Shown: positions 36,201 through 44,658 of the stretch, piece after piece | Layout of the letters: each line of letters begins with the position of its first letter | Position numbering within the stretch: the stretch's first letter is position 1 | Assembly (NCBI GenBank): GCA_017470055.1 | Contig: JAFUFD010000087.1 | Coordinates: 1-53,466 of the forward strand | DNA: 53,466 bases | Direction: 5' to 3' | From: Prevotella sp. | GTDB lineage: Bacteria > Bacteroidota > Bacteroidia > Bacteroidales > Bacteroidaceae | Made by a program: the position numbers and the translations under genes | The notes under the pieces: model-generated | Database searches by the model: none | What the model saw: the letters and a program-made list of their open reading frames with translations, nothing else | What the model was told of the DNA's origin: nothing

Positions 36201-39200
36201 GATATAGTCGAAGGCATCGCCCAGTCGCATCATGGGGTTACCGAAGGAACTGCCCTTCTGATGGTACATCGGGTCACCGCTGTTGGCAAGGCTGTTGGCG
36301 GCATCGGTATTGACATTCTCGGTATGGGCGACAAAGAGGCGGGTCATGATATAGCCCTCCACGAAAAGGGAGAGATTGGCATTGATGGCACGGGCTCCTA
36401 TCTCGATGAACTTATTGTTCTTCCTCACGGTTGTCACCTGCTGACCGCTTACCCATAGTTGGCGACCAGCCTCCTCCTCGGTCTCCTGCATACGGTGCAG
36501 ACCCGCCATATCGAAATCGATAAGGGTGGCGAAGAAGTCCGAGGCGGTCTCATAGGTCTTGTCCAGTGTCTGGAACATGTGGTAAGCCATTCCCGTACGG
36601 GCAAGGTCGGAAGCCTGTGTGATGCCATAGTAGTTGTAGTCACGCTGTCCTGCGTCGGGCTGCAGGCGAATACCCTTGTCCTCGTCACCCGCCACGGAGA
36701 TATTGTTGACACCCGACACACGCAGTGCCTCCACAGCACAGTAACTGAGCGGATAGTTCTCCACACGCTGCTCCTTATTGGTGTCAGTCTGTCCTGCCAC
36801 ATTACCTTGGTCGTCACTGCTGTTCTGCCAGAACAGACTGGAGTTGGCACGCACGTTGCTGCGGAAGTACAAGCCACCGCCCTGCGTGACGGAGGTGTTT
36901 TTCACCACCGTACAGGAGATGATGTAGGCATAGGTGTCGGGCGAGGAGGTCAACTGTCCCTCCGCATCCTCATCAGGCTCCTCCACGGCGATACCGCCAC
37001 CGTATTTCGCCCCGTTGCCCTGCACCACGGTACCGCTCACCAGTCCTTGGCTCTTCAGGTAGAGACCACCGCCATATTCGTCGGCATTGTTGTTCTGTAC
37101 GATACAGTTGCGGACATGGGCGTAGGCGGGCACGATGGCGCCACCACCCCGCTGGTCATCCTCCAGGGCACCGTCTGCCTGACCGTCCTCGATAAAGAGT
37201 CCGTCAAGCACAGCACGGTTAAATGCGCCCATTTCATTCTCCTTCTCACTCAACCGCCTGCTGGTGGGTCTTCCTTCCTCATCGAACACCACATCGGTGA
37301 ACGTGATGGTATGGTAGCAGCGCACGTCCTGCTCGTCGCTCTGATAGATACCGCTCATGATGGTCTTGTTCTTGATCACATCACGGTTGCTGTCGACGAA
37401 CGTACCCTTGCTGTCTTCTGTTGTCTTATAGCCGCCCCACAGTTCCACACCGTATGGCACGATGATGGAGTAGGTACGGGGGTTATCAGCCTGTGGACTG
37501 GTAGGATCGGTCACGCTACTGCGGGTCGCCATGTATTTGAAGTAGTTACCACCGCCCAAGTCCTCCGCAGCCACCTTGACGATGACCTGCATACCAGGGT
37601 TGTCGTACTTATAGCGTCCCGCTGCGTCGAGAACCTTCTGCAGTTTCTCCCAGCAGGCAGGGTTGTTCACATCCGAGGAGGACGCCGTGCCCGCACCGTT
37701 CTGCGTGACGTAGTAGTTGGCGACGCCGTCCACCACGTTAGGCACGATGTCTGCGGCGCCGTTATACTCATAGGCGCCGATGTCTATCTGGCAGTCCTGA
37801 ATGCGTTGCTCGAAATCGACATCCGTCTTCGGGAAAGTACTCGCTTGATTTGCAGGAATCACACCCGCATTGATACATAGTGATTTGGGGTCTAAGCGGA
37901 AATTGTCCAAAGCCGATGCGCTATCGCCTTGCTCAAAAGGATTGGGGAAGGGGTTATTAGCATTCCAGACTGTCGATCCACTCTTATTCTTTCCCGCATC
38001 ACTAAGGATACAGTCAACCATCTTACCTCTAATAGTCCCACCCATCTCTTGCTCAGACTGGATATAACAATTCTGGAATGAGTTAAGTTTACTCGCATTC
38101 TGTGAGCCAATGGCTCTTCCTGTATTGCCATAGAAAATCGTGTTAAAGACATTCAACGATCCACCACCATCCGCTCCTTCATACTGATGTACACCATGCC
38201 CCGTTCCAGCATTAGTACTCGTATTATTCGCCAATACATTCCTATCTCGTTTACGACAGGTATTATATGCCACCGTATTATTATAAAAGACAGCCTGCTC
38301 AATGTAAATGCCTGCGCCACGTGAGTCATTGCCCCAACATATATTGTTAGCAAGGAGAGAATTATAACAGGTACCTACAATCATGTAGATACCACCACCA
38401 TTCGTGTCCTTGTCATTACCCGCCGTACGAATACCTGAGTTAATATTATGGACAAAGAAGCAACCAACAGCCTTTGATGTCTTACCATCACAATAGCCAC
38501 CGCCACCACGGGAACGAACAGCCCCCATATTGGCATTATCCACTATGACGCAGTTCTCCAAAGTACCCCCCTCATACATACGGACTCCCGCACCACCGTC
38601 ACGGTTGGCAAAGTAGTCGTACAAAAAGCCATGACGAATGGTGAAACCATCCCAGTGGGAGTCCTCGTAAGGCACATAGTTCATACCACTCTTTGATGTT
38701 ATAGTGACATTTCCTGCTGCGTCAGTACTCCATGTATAACGTCGAGCATTGCTTTTATCATCGCTATTACTATTAATTGAACCCGGCCACTGGGTAGATA
38801 TACATACATCTGGCATAAAGAGTACCGGTTTACGGAAGGTAGAATAGGTCTTATCTGCCGATACCTTCTTATTTTCCCATTCTTCTCTCACAGAGGTAGA
38901 TGCCTCTATTGCGCCGTCAGCCAGTCGCTCCAAACGGAAATTGTCGAAGACTGTCCAGCCTGTCCCCGTATAGGTGCCTTTCAATCCTAACCGCAAGTGG
39001 CCACCCTCACCGACATAGACCTCAACCCAGTTGTCGTCATAGTGTCCTGACCCCAACAGGTTCGTCACTGCCTTGGCCAGATCGGTCTCCGTTGCATCCG
39101 CCGTACTGACGGTCAGCAGCACTCGCTCCTCGCTGTTCGCAAAGAGTTTGATGTTACCGACAGCATTGCCTTTATTAAACCCTTGGCAAGACACCCGGTA

Positions 39201-42200
39201 GTAGCCCGCCGCCAGTCCGTCAATGTCCTGATAGAAGTCAACCGTATGTGCTTCGGTCTTATCGAACTTTATCTCTGCGCCATGTACGGTAGCATTGCCA
39301 CTCAACGCAAAACCCGTGATATCCGTCCAACCCCATTTTGCCTTGGTAGCATCCCAATTACCCGTTCCACGATTCTGCTCGAAACTCGGGTTCACCAATT
39401 GGGTGGTGCAATCCTCTGCGACACCACTGCCTCTCACTTGCTCATAGTCCGTATAACCACCTTCGCCATTTGCTTTCCGCTGGTAATAGACGGGAATGGT
39501 GACCGCAGTGGTTGTGGTGACGGTCTTGTTGCCCTCCACATTGATATCCTTGTCAGAGAACAGCATGACACTATCTTTAAACGCCCATGTGCCACGGTCC
39601 CAAGGACTCTTGTCGATCACTTGCAGGATGGTCTCGTAGTCCTTCTCATCGAGCGACTCATTCTGTTTGGAGGTTGGCACATACTGCGAGATAAGTGCCC
39701 GACGCTCGTTCTTGCCCGGTGCAGACATCTTGTCAGTGGGGAAACCGCCGACCACCTCCACCTTGTCACGCATGACAAAGCCCTTATAGTCCTCGTAGGT
39801 GCCATGCCCGACCCATACCTGCACACGGTCAGCAGCATCCTTGTTTTTATTCCACACCGCCGCTTTTTCTACAGCAAACTGCAAACCGCTCACATAGTCC
39901 TCATCACGGTTGTTGCTAATAAAAAGGCTATTATCTATATCTGTGCTTTGATAACCAGTAGTGCCTTGGGATACTTTTGGTATCTGGCTGTCTCTTAGGT
40001 TCGTGCGATAGAAGTTACGAGAGGCGCCCGACTTCTCACCATAGATATAGGTGTCGTTCTTGACACGGGTCAGTTCGCTGGCCTTATGGTCGATGGTGTA
40101 GGAGGAAGACTTAGAGCCCTCCAAAGGAACGGTCTCCTCTGTCGTCGTCACACTGCCATCCGCCTCGATGGTCTGGTAGATGCGCTTCTCCGTGACGGTC
40201 TGCTCCTCTTTATAGGTGACCTTACCCTTGTGCATGACATAGTCGATGGCGAAGCCGCCACGATAACGGTCGTCACGGGTCGTCACACGCTTGCCGTCCT
40301 TGTCGGTGACATAACTTTCGCCCACCCGATAGACGAGGTTGCCCGCAATGGCATTGCCCCAACTGGAGCCGTCCATCTTGCCCGCACCGTTCTGTGTGAC
40401 ATAGATCACCGCACCATCGACAGGCAGGTTGGGACACTCCAAGGCGCCCACATCGGCGGCGCCACCTCGGTTACGGGGCATCTGGGTAGTGAGGTCGGTC
40501 TCACTGCTGGTGTCGTTAGCGGCATTGACCACAGGACTGATATTCGAGGGGGTCCAGTCGGGCTCGCCGCCAAACTTGGTGATATCGCCCGCCTCAGAGA
40601 GTCCGACATTGGTCGTCGGGTTGGCGGTGAGCGGATAGCGGTATCTGGTATTGTTGTTCTGGTCGTAAGTGAGGAAGCCGTAACTGTCGGTGAAGGCATC
40701 ACCCGTAGGCATGACACCATTGTCGAACAGGCAGTAACTACCCGTGATATGAGGACCTGTGGCACAGAGAATATCATTGGCGGTGAGCGTCGTCAGGTCA
40801 TCCGTGGTATTCTTGGCATTGGCATAGATGATACTGTTGTCGCAGGTGATGGAGACATTATCCTCCACTCCTTTGGTACGGAAGGCATAGCCCTGGTTCC
40901 TCATGATGTTACAGTGGTTAAGGCGAATCGTCGCCTTGCCGACGCCACCATTGGCGGTCACGGTGCCTCGATACTCTCTGGTCACTCCATCCACTGCCTG
41001 GTTGTTATGGAAGATGCAGTTCTCCAAGGTCAGGTCGCTCTCGGTATTGGCACCGTTGACATAGATGGCGGAGCCGTCACCGTCGGTCACACAGTTGGCG
41101 ATGACGCAGTTGCGCATCAGGTTATTGGTCTGGGGTATCTTCTTCTCACCCTTATCCACCCACACCGGGGTGTTGTTCGACACGATGACGCCACCGCCCG
41201 AGCCCACCTGCGTCACGTCGCCAGAGGTCGTGGCGGCGCCATAGTAGAGTTGCAAGCCGTCGAAGATGGTGTTCTGCACATTGGTGAGTGAGATGACATG
41301 GGTAGCCCACGTGCTGTAGTTGCTGTTGATCAGATTGGAGTTCAGACGGGAGGGATAGGTCTTCGGATCACGCTCGCTGACATCGGTACCCGTCAACGTG
41401 GCGGGGAAACCGCCATAGACATGGATATCGTTAATCGGACGGATACAGCCCGAGCGCAGGTCGTTCGACTGGAACGACGAGGGTCCGCCCGTCGACTGCT
41501 CGCCCTGCTTGACAAAGATCTGGACAGGGAGCCAGTCGCCGTCGCCCTCATCATTACGACTGGGCGTGGAGGTATGATAGTCATAGCCGCCGCTATATGC
41601 CTCACCATCGTAGGCAAGCCAGCCATAGCCATCGTTATGCCCTGCGTTCCTGCGCTGCTCGGCTCGCCAGTCAAAGGCAATCTGGATTGCCTTGGAGAGC
41701 GTACCGACGGGATGGTCCCAACTGTCGCCCACGCCCTCCTCGATATCAGAGGTGGAATACTGATGGGTGGGGTCGACGAAGATGGTCAGCAACTTGTCGG
41801 AGGTCTTTGCCTTGGCAAGTCGGACGCTGCCGTCGGAGCCTTTGAAGTCGTCATAATACACCGGGACTTCCGTAGTACCCTTCATGGACTCCTGCTCATT
41901 GACCAACGCGCCCAATACGGACACTGGCGAGAAGTCGTTACCCATATAGTCCTGGTCCACATGGGCATTCTTCAGCACCTCGTTATCGCTATAGTCTGTC
42001 ACCTGCACACCTTTGGCGATGAGCGAGGAGTTAGAGGAGGGAATCCAGTTGATGCCATCGGTGACACTGGTCTCCACACCCGCCCCCTCAGACGGTTTCC
42101 CGAAAGAGGGTTTGTTGACGGTGAGCCCCTCCGCTGCCTCGTTCTCCTTATAGAGCGAATGGACATTGGTCTTCGATGTGCCCGACCAGTCGGTGATGTC

Positions 42201-43514
42201 GTGGTGCCCGAAAGCGCTATACAGCACCTGAGGTTTCAGGACATCGGTGCTTCCTGTGGTATAGGCGGCATACTCCACGTCGTGGTTGTAGTCGCAGGTG
42301 TTACCCCATACCACGGAGTTGTAGCACTCTCCACCATTATTGATAAAAAGACCGCCCGACCGTCCATAGCGACGACCGCCGTAGGTCACATCGTAACCGA
42401 AGTTACGGTTGCGCACAATGGTCAGGTGGTTGAGCGTTCCGCCATTGTTAAGAAAGACGCCACCCGCATCGGCTGTCGCCGAGTTGTTGCTCACGACAGC
42501 GGCAATGGCGTTAAGGGCATAGCGGCTGACAGCGGCGTCACCTGTGGAATGGTTGCGACCCTCCTCATAGCACAGTGCGAGTCCTCCTCCCACACGGGCG
42601 GAACACTGGGTAATCACACTATGCCGCACCGTACCGTTATAGTCGGCGCAGACACCACCGCCATAGCCGTCGGTGATACCGATACCTGTCGCCTGACACA
42701 CCTCAATACGGCAATGGTCGACCAGTCCGCCACCATCCATATAGACACCACCGCCACGCAGCGTCGCCGCGCATTTGGTGATGATACAGTTACGCAACGT
42801 ACTGTTGCCCACCATATAGGCGCCACCCCCATAGCCCGTATGGTCACGGGTGTCGGTGACACGGCTGTTGGCATAGCCTCCCTTGATGGTACAGCCGTCT
42901 ATCGCCGCCTCACGGTTAAGGGCGGCATACTGGTTGGTCTCGTTGGTGGCGAACCATACCACATGAGTCGCCGAGCCGATGACAGGCACATTATAGGAAC
43001 CTGTCGTGGTATTATAGACAAAGTTCGGGTTCTTGTTGGACGACAGGCAGCCGCTCAGCACGGTCTCGTTCGTGAAGTCCCAGGCATTAGTGCCCTTCTC
43101 ACGCTTGGCAGGGTCTGTCACCTCATTGCCATGGGCGTCTTTTCCCGAGGCGGGGAAGCCGCCATAGATGGTGATACCCTCATAGACGATGAACGCCATA
43201 TCGTTCGTGGAATGGCTGCCCTCGCTGAAATAGTCGTCAAGATTCAAGGTCGGATAATATTCGCCTGCCGCCACATAGATGGCACCCGTCTCGCCAGAGC
43301 CTAACGTCTGGTTCAGGCGGTTGATGGCTATCTGCAAATCGCTGATCGCCTTGTCCCAACTCTCCCCGGAGGCGGTATAGACACCGCCATGAGCCGCTGT
43401 CTTCACATACAGCACCTTGTCCGCCGCCATCACTTGCTGGCAGAGCATCAGGAGCCATATCAACAGGCTGTTGGCAACAAACTTTCCTATCTTTATTTCC
43501 TTCCTGCAAATCAT
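30228..43514 (-). CDS. Giant multi-module beta-helix surface protein with T9SS-type C-terminus
   Basis: A 4428-aa exported protein (signal peptide cut near QQVMA-AD). It is built of about seven right-handed beta-helix modules, each opening with a strand plus W...AI helix (residues about 34, 580, 1030, 1935, 2388, 3055, 3570; for example VLYVKTAAHGG, VIYVTQNGAG, VIYADPAVNN). Most close with DIGAYE-like ends (DVGALE about 1025, DIGAYE about 1916, DIGVYE about 3035, DRGAYE about 3557, DNGCFE about 3898). Between lie GGG-type Pmp/choice-of-anchor repeats (RGGGVYMDGG, GNTAVQGGAIY). A jelly-roll, carbohydrate-binding-like segment (NPSFE ... VFDNFRLERL) sits at about 1375-1530. The tail YVEGLTEGDRVAVYTVGGQLV...YVVRVNDYTKKVLSK is a T9SS sorting domain. 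It starts 15 bp after a fimbrillin-like gene; an adhesin role is inferred. Confidence 0.9.
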   Translation of the reverse strand: MICRKEIKIGKFVANSLLIWLLMLCQQVMAADKVLYVKTAAHGGVYTASGESWDKAISDLQIAINRLNQTLGSGETGAIYVAAGEYYPTLNLDDYFSEGSHSTNDMAFIVYEGITIYGGFPASGKDAHGNEVTDPAKREKGTNAWDFTNETVLSGCLSSNKNPNFVYNTTTGSYNVPVIGSATHVVWFATNETNQYAALNREAAIDGCTIKGGYANSRVTDTRDHTGYGGGAYMVGNSTLRNCIITKCAATLRGGGVYMDGGGLVDHCRIEVCQATGIGITDGYGGGVCADYNGTVRHSVITQCSARVGGGLALCYEEGRNHSTGDAAVSRYALNAIAAVVSNNSATADAGGVFLNNGGTLNHLTIVRNRNFGYDVTYGGRRYGRSGGLFINNGGECYNSVVWGNTCDYNHDVEYAAYTTGSTDVLKPQVLYSAFGHHDITDWSGTSKTNVHSLYKENEAAEGLTVNKPSFGKPSEGAGVETSVTDGINWIPSSNSSLIAKGVQVTDYSDNEVLKNAHVDQDYMGNDFSPVSVLGALVNEQESMKGTTEVPVYYDDFKGSDGSVRLAKAKTSDKLLTIFVDPTHQYSTSDIEEGVGDSWDHPVGTLSKAIQIAFDWRAEQRRNAGHNDGYGWLAYDGEAYSGGYDYHTSTPSRNDEGDGDWLPVQIFVKQGEQSTGGPSSFQSNDLRSGCIRPINDIHVYGGFPATLTGTDVSERDPKTYPSRLNSNLINSNYSTWATHVISLTNVQNTIFDGLQLYYGAATTSGDVTQVGSGGGVIVSNNTPVWVDKGEKKIPQTNNLMRNCVIANCVTDGDGSAIYVNGANTESDLTLENCIFHNNQAVDGVTREYRGTVTANGGVGKATIRLNHCNIMRNQGYAFRTKGVEDNVSITCDNSIIYANAKNTTDDLTTLTANDILCATGPHITGSYCLFDNGVMPTGDAFTDSYGFLTYDQNNNTRYRYPLTANPTTNVGLSEAGDITKFGGEPDWTPSNISPVVNAANDTSSETDLTTQMPRNRGGAADVGALECPNLPVDGAVIYVTQNGAGKMDGSSWGNAIAGNLVYRVGESYVTDKDGKRVTTRDDRYRGGFAIDYVMHKGKVTYKEEQTVTEKRIYQTIEADGSVTTTEETVPLEGSKSSSYTIDHKASELTRVKNDTYIYGEKSGASRNFYRTNLRDSQIPKVSQGTTGYQSTDIDNSLFISNNRDEDYVSGLQFAVEKAAVWNKNKDAADRVQVWVGHGTYEDYKGFVMRDKVEVVGGFPTDKMSAPGKNERRALISQYVPTSKQNESLDEKDYETILQVIDKSPWDRGTWAFKDSVMLFSDKDINVEGNKTVTTTTAVTIPVYYQRKANGEGGYTDYEQVRGSGVAEDCTTQLVNPSFEQNRGTGNWDATKAKWGWTDITGFALSGNATVHGAEIKFDKTEAHTVDFYQDIDGLAAGYYRVSCQGFNKGNAVGNIKLFANSEERVLLTVSTADATETDLAKAVTNLLGSGHYDDNWVEVYVGEGGHLRLGLKGTYTGTGWTVFDNFRLERLADGAIEASTSVREEWENKKVSADKTYSTFRKPVLFMPDVCISTQWPGSINSNSDDKSNARRYTWSTDAAGNVTITSKSGMNYVPYEDSHWDGFTIRHGFLYDYFANRDGGAGVRMYEGGTLENCVIVDNANMGAVRSRGGGGYCDGKTSKAVGCFFVHNINSGIRTAGNDKDTNGGGIYMIVGTCYNSLLANNICWGNDSRGAGIYIEQAVFYNNTVAYNTCRKRDRNVLANNTSTNAGTGHGVHQYEGADGGGSLNVFNTIFYGNTGRAIGSQNASKLNSFQNCYIQSEQEMGGTIRGKMVDCILSDAGKNKSGSTVWNANNPFPNPFEQGDSASALDNFRLDPKSLCINAGVIPANQASTFPKTDVDFEQRIQDCQIDIGAYEYNGAADIVPNVVDGVANYYVTQNGAGTASSSDVNNPACWEKLQKVLDAAGRYKYDNPGMQVIVKVAAEDLGGGNYFKYMATRSSVTDPTSPQADNPRTYSIIVPYGVELWGGYKTTEDSKGTFVDSNRDVIKNKTIMSGIYQSDEQDVRCYHTITFTDVVFDEEGRPTSRRLSEKENEMGAFNRAVLDGLFIEDGQADGALEDDQRGGGAIVPAYAHVRNCIVQNNNADEYGGGLYLKSQGLVSGTVVQGNGAKYGGGIAVEEPDEDAEGQLTSSPDTYAYIISCTVVKNTSVTQGGGLYFRSNVRANSSLFWQNSSDDQGNVAGQTDTNKEQRVENYPLSYCAVEALRVSGVNNISVAGDEDKGIRLQPDAGQRDYNYYGITQASDLARTGMAYHMFQTLDKTYETASDFFATLIDFDMAGLHRMQETEEEAGRQLWVSGQQVTTVRKNNKFIEIGARAINANLSLFVEGYIMTRLFVAHTENVNTDAANSLANSGDPMYHQKGSSFGNPMMRLGDAFDYIQEVRTEKADEYKDQRFEVFVSGGTYYPYHDANNTQGSARNNTFVVPEGVTIIGGIDPLTGFNGGANHFYCQERDEATTVSVSGYTLLGKSTNDIRDEREHYDLNQNSVSEPWEMAKQTIFTGQNTSADEFNLYHVITCFADPKQTGALPSIEPADGEETEESKAKRTIIIDGVTVNNGSARRYSESALDKSMYYRGAGILVDGNWTDAADDEQNERAETNEVAARNIPMVLANCFFQGNTAVQGGAIYTNGDLSVFSCSFAQNLAESPSDAASNTADAVAYIKNCGGGAIACNANLLAVNTIFANNESRVYKTRISDNATLHPHTWASSHPTAGYGGVIWAGDNAHVRLINCDIVCNKATAYPAVYNTKVNTTDDLRHYAVNTIYWGNKVEEGNTAHVMNFGTTTGFGDVEALLFSAYEEGRGPAATVQPRSDRHDYRSNPFEGDYQGNPSGSFDLGGYNHNLIINEDNDNALNGPRFTFPAQGAGYDEYVPSADWFIYRFNGLCDQGWTGIEQTITKTNGLSSAEFTKVDTDKYAGQGIYKTVADKVRDAYGLTLMPYGPHKYMGYASGVYSGQDMFRVSSDPDMREAYAYIDIGVYEYQHIQLVVDNSAGSEVDVIWVAETENRQYGNDGHHWRSPTTKLQWAINTLLANRNGHDKEVRIIKGNYSPMLPFNSQNNLAFTIDIPTTNEGIVTPLNYVTTKGYGIKSLTIKGGYSQDWETYAPDDNPVVFEMGYAGNSSDDQVQHLLEVLNAEQMESRFGDSPYSTPTGKAVPVIIEGITFRNQLALNGHQEGATEKTPGTACAGGAAIYYRDQYKLESPSELLDDPDGELPKITIRKCKFVQNGVSGNKKATEVPAVSIGKGGGKTLIYNSVFHSNAGNPIEAAERTVMVNNTFALNGGHVKMASTGTDFEFHNNIIWRDDQNNGQATQYEGIVLDSHTTHNAITGLTKDAVNSNDPLSDANEDIVNGPNFEQPDADATDEEVVFNRNFRISPSISILSKASPAAYEQWVIGKEKPASVGSDRAWINYNETGDYALDEEGKTAREKAARPVYVNREYWEWIKEDNEGRNVFNVLDENGAILKANCFYEDLEDKDYTFDLSDHVDMANNPRFVDLGMDRGAYECQATLRRVIYADPAVNNSAPKGDMWQTAYGRGKMQDAVDAAAVYASQNNQTAYVLMRSRPNSTSVGETLIFRDGVQVYGSISGLEQVEDANGNLSEQDADIEAYLLKVKSNTPDYRTPMALSETRTTINGLVTGEQEYTVGALFDGFEISNPDATAPVVEITKQNLALRNSIIQDCAMTGAPVVRMTNGLLYNMLLHNNTTDNGQPVASVSGDAYILNCTGVPALTGQTVFSGPADHVLNSINVSDYGSRFRGFAPYLRRGGTAYNSNHYNTNQALWYQLQEESADINAGDNSHADKVAGYTYQLNSHTHKAVDYTSDFDLLGNPRVLMTTVDNGCFETWRVSDPAVATEVNTSGTYNGNYYPHQASVVYLMGNCSMTMKTGDFTTPLRPGFLLLKEGASFYVNGAEDHTGNVLQLTDVAVEKTLTGRYRLLSLPYRFNPAHTTTTDPTKSADLSGAYTYDSERRATWHGGFVFREENSAMWNRVTRDFQPNEGWLLAAGAGTYRFNGMSGASTDYIYTEDGPKTVALKQYDDRTSEEGDASFTKQENMGWNLTGMPYLVTSYSTSARDLDGNYAMNVPHVLYTMDGNGDYLRADGQIYSMQSWADGTALSIGDGFFTQTAVLGDEETLTFRMPVYTGATESAARQYVGISWADTDSTDSLRVDDVVTVQPKQGGSLAYRFGADGVKWFGFNEETPQLYVSSMAGVPLSLVDAAPFNTDITLGVVAPRAGRYVISLPEPDAYADVDHVWLSDSETGDVTDLLTAGYTMTIGDKGTYANRLSVRFGGVRPEVDPQGNEEAGANYRIYVRNRILYVEGLTEGDRVAVYTVGGQLVDRVTAMFSDYSRQVNQGIYVVRVNDYTKKVLSK

Positions 43515-43529
43515 CTTTTCTTATCTTCT

Positions 43530-44642
43530 TTACATGGGCACCTCCACAGGGGTGTCGCTACCGTCTGGAATATTATTAAGCGACAAGTTGAGCCGAATCC
43601 ACGGCACAAAGATATCGCTGGTTGAAGCCACTGTGAAGACGGGGACATAATCCTTGAGCCCGCCTTCCTTCCGCATCCGCATGGGGATAAAGTACTTGCC
43701 ATTACCTAACCGGAAGGGGATGGCATAGGTATAGCCCCTGCCATAGTATTGCATTCCGACATCCCCATCGCACAACGTTACCGCATAGCCTGTGGGCAGA
43801 CTGGTAACGGACTTGGTGCAATAGTTCTGGGTGGGCTTGAACAGGTATGCCTTCCCATAGTCGCTGTTGAACAGTTTCTCAAACTGTACGAAAGTCACTT
43901 TTAGCCCTGGCTGCCGCTCCGCTGTCACATTCCATGTCACGTCCATCTTCGCCGCCACATGGTAGAGCATCAGGTTGACGGAGGGCACCGTGGAGTTGAA
44001 GTTCTGCAAGGTGCCGTAATAGGTACCGCCCTCGCTGCCCATATCCTTACCCGCTGTATTCATGTTACAGGGGGTCGTGTAGATATCCCGCAGGTAGGTG
44101 TAGCCACCGTCTTTCTCCGCAATGGTGAAGGAGAAGTCCTTGACTGCCTCCTCTGTCGGGGTGGCGGTCTTGTTCTCCAAGTCGCTGTCCAACCGCTTTG
44201 CCGACAGGACGGCATACGCCTTGGCGTTTCTCGAACGGTCGAGGTCCTCCTCGTCAATCTCCAAGGAGACAGTGCCGGTATAGCGATAGACAGAGTCACC
44301 CGGCACGGGATAGCCGTTCTGCACGTTGACCGTCTTCTCCCACAGGTTCTCATCGAGTTCCTGCATATTGGTACCTCCCTCGAAAGTCAGCATCGTGGGA
44401 CTTCCGTCTCCGTTCTTGTAAGCGATAATGTAGAGATAGAGATAGCGGGGGAGTTCAAAGACCTCATAGGTCCCGGGGTCGCCCAGCGCACGCATCCCCA
44501 TGCCGTCATCGGCTGGGATGCTCAGATAGACAGGTATCTGCGTGACGGTATGCCGTGGCGACTCCTCGCCACTCCCTGAGGAGCAGGAGGCGCATAGCCA
44601 TACTATCAAGCCCATCATACCTATATATATATATCGTCTCAT
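43530..44642 (-). CDS. Fimbrillin-like lipoprotein, fifth gene of operon II
   Basis: A 370-aa lipoprotein (WLCASC, lipid cysteine at 20). After the signal come a strand TQIPVYLSIPADD, an arginine-containing MGMRALG, and FELPRYLYLYIIAYKNGDG, the order seen in fimbrillin-like proteins. VNLMLYHVAAKMDVTWNV corresponds to the domain boundary, and the end is WIRLNLSLNNIPDG...VEVPM. It lacks the usual NNIY/NNWY block. Stop to start distance to the giant gene is 15 bp, so both are on one message; it might couple the giant protein to the fimbria, an inference from position only. Confidence 0.75.
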   Translation of the reverse strand: MRRYIYIGMMGLIVWLCASCSSGSGEESPRHTVTQIPVYLSIPADDGMGMRALGDPGTYEVFELPRYLYLYIIAYKNGDGSPTMLTFEGGTNMQELDENLWEKTVNVQNGYPVPGDSVYRYTGTVSLEIDEEDLDRSRNAKAYAVLSAKRLDSDLENKTATPTEEAVKDFSFTIAEKDGGYTYLRDIYTTPCNMNTAGKDMGSEGGTYYGTLQNFNSTVPSVNLMLYHVAAKMDVTWNVTAERQPGLKVTFVQFEKLFNSDYGKAYLFKPTQNYCTKSVTSLPTGYAVTLCDGDVGMQYYGRGYTYAIPFRLGNGKYFIPMRMRKEGGLKDYVPVFTVASTSDIFVPWIRLNLSLNNIPDGSDTPVEVPM

Positions 44643-44658
44643 CGTTGCTTCTATGTCT

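Noticed and set aside
41298-43304. A long open frame (668 codons) on the plus strand opposite the giant gene
   Set aside because: It mirrors the GC-rich codon pattern of the minus-strand gene, has no signal or family features and no promoter. Other long plus-strand frames at 33963-35645, 36459-37880 and 40086-41291 are dismissed for the same reason.
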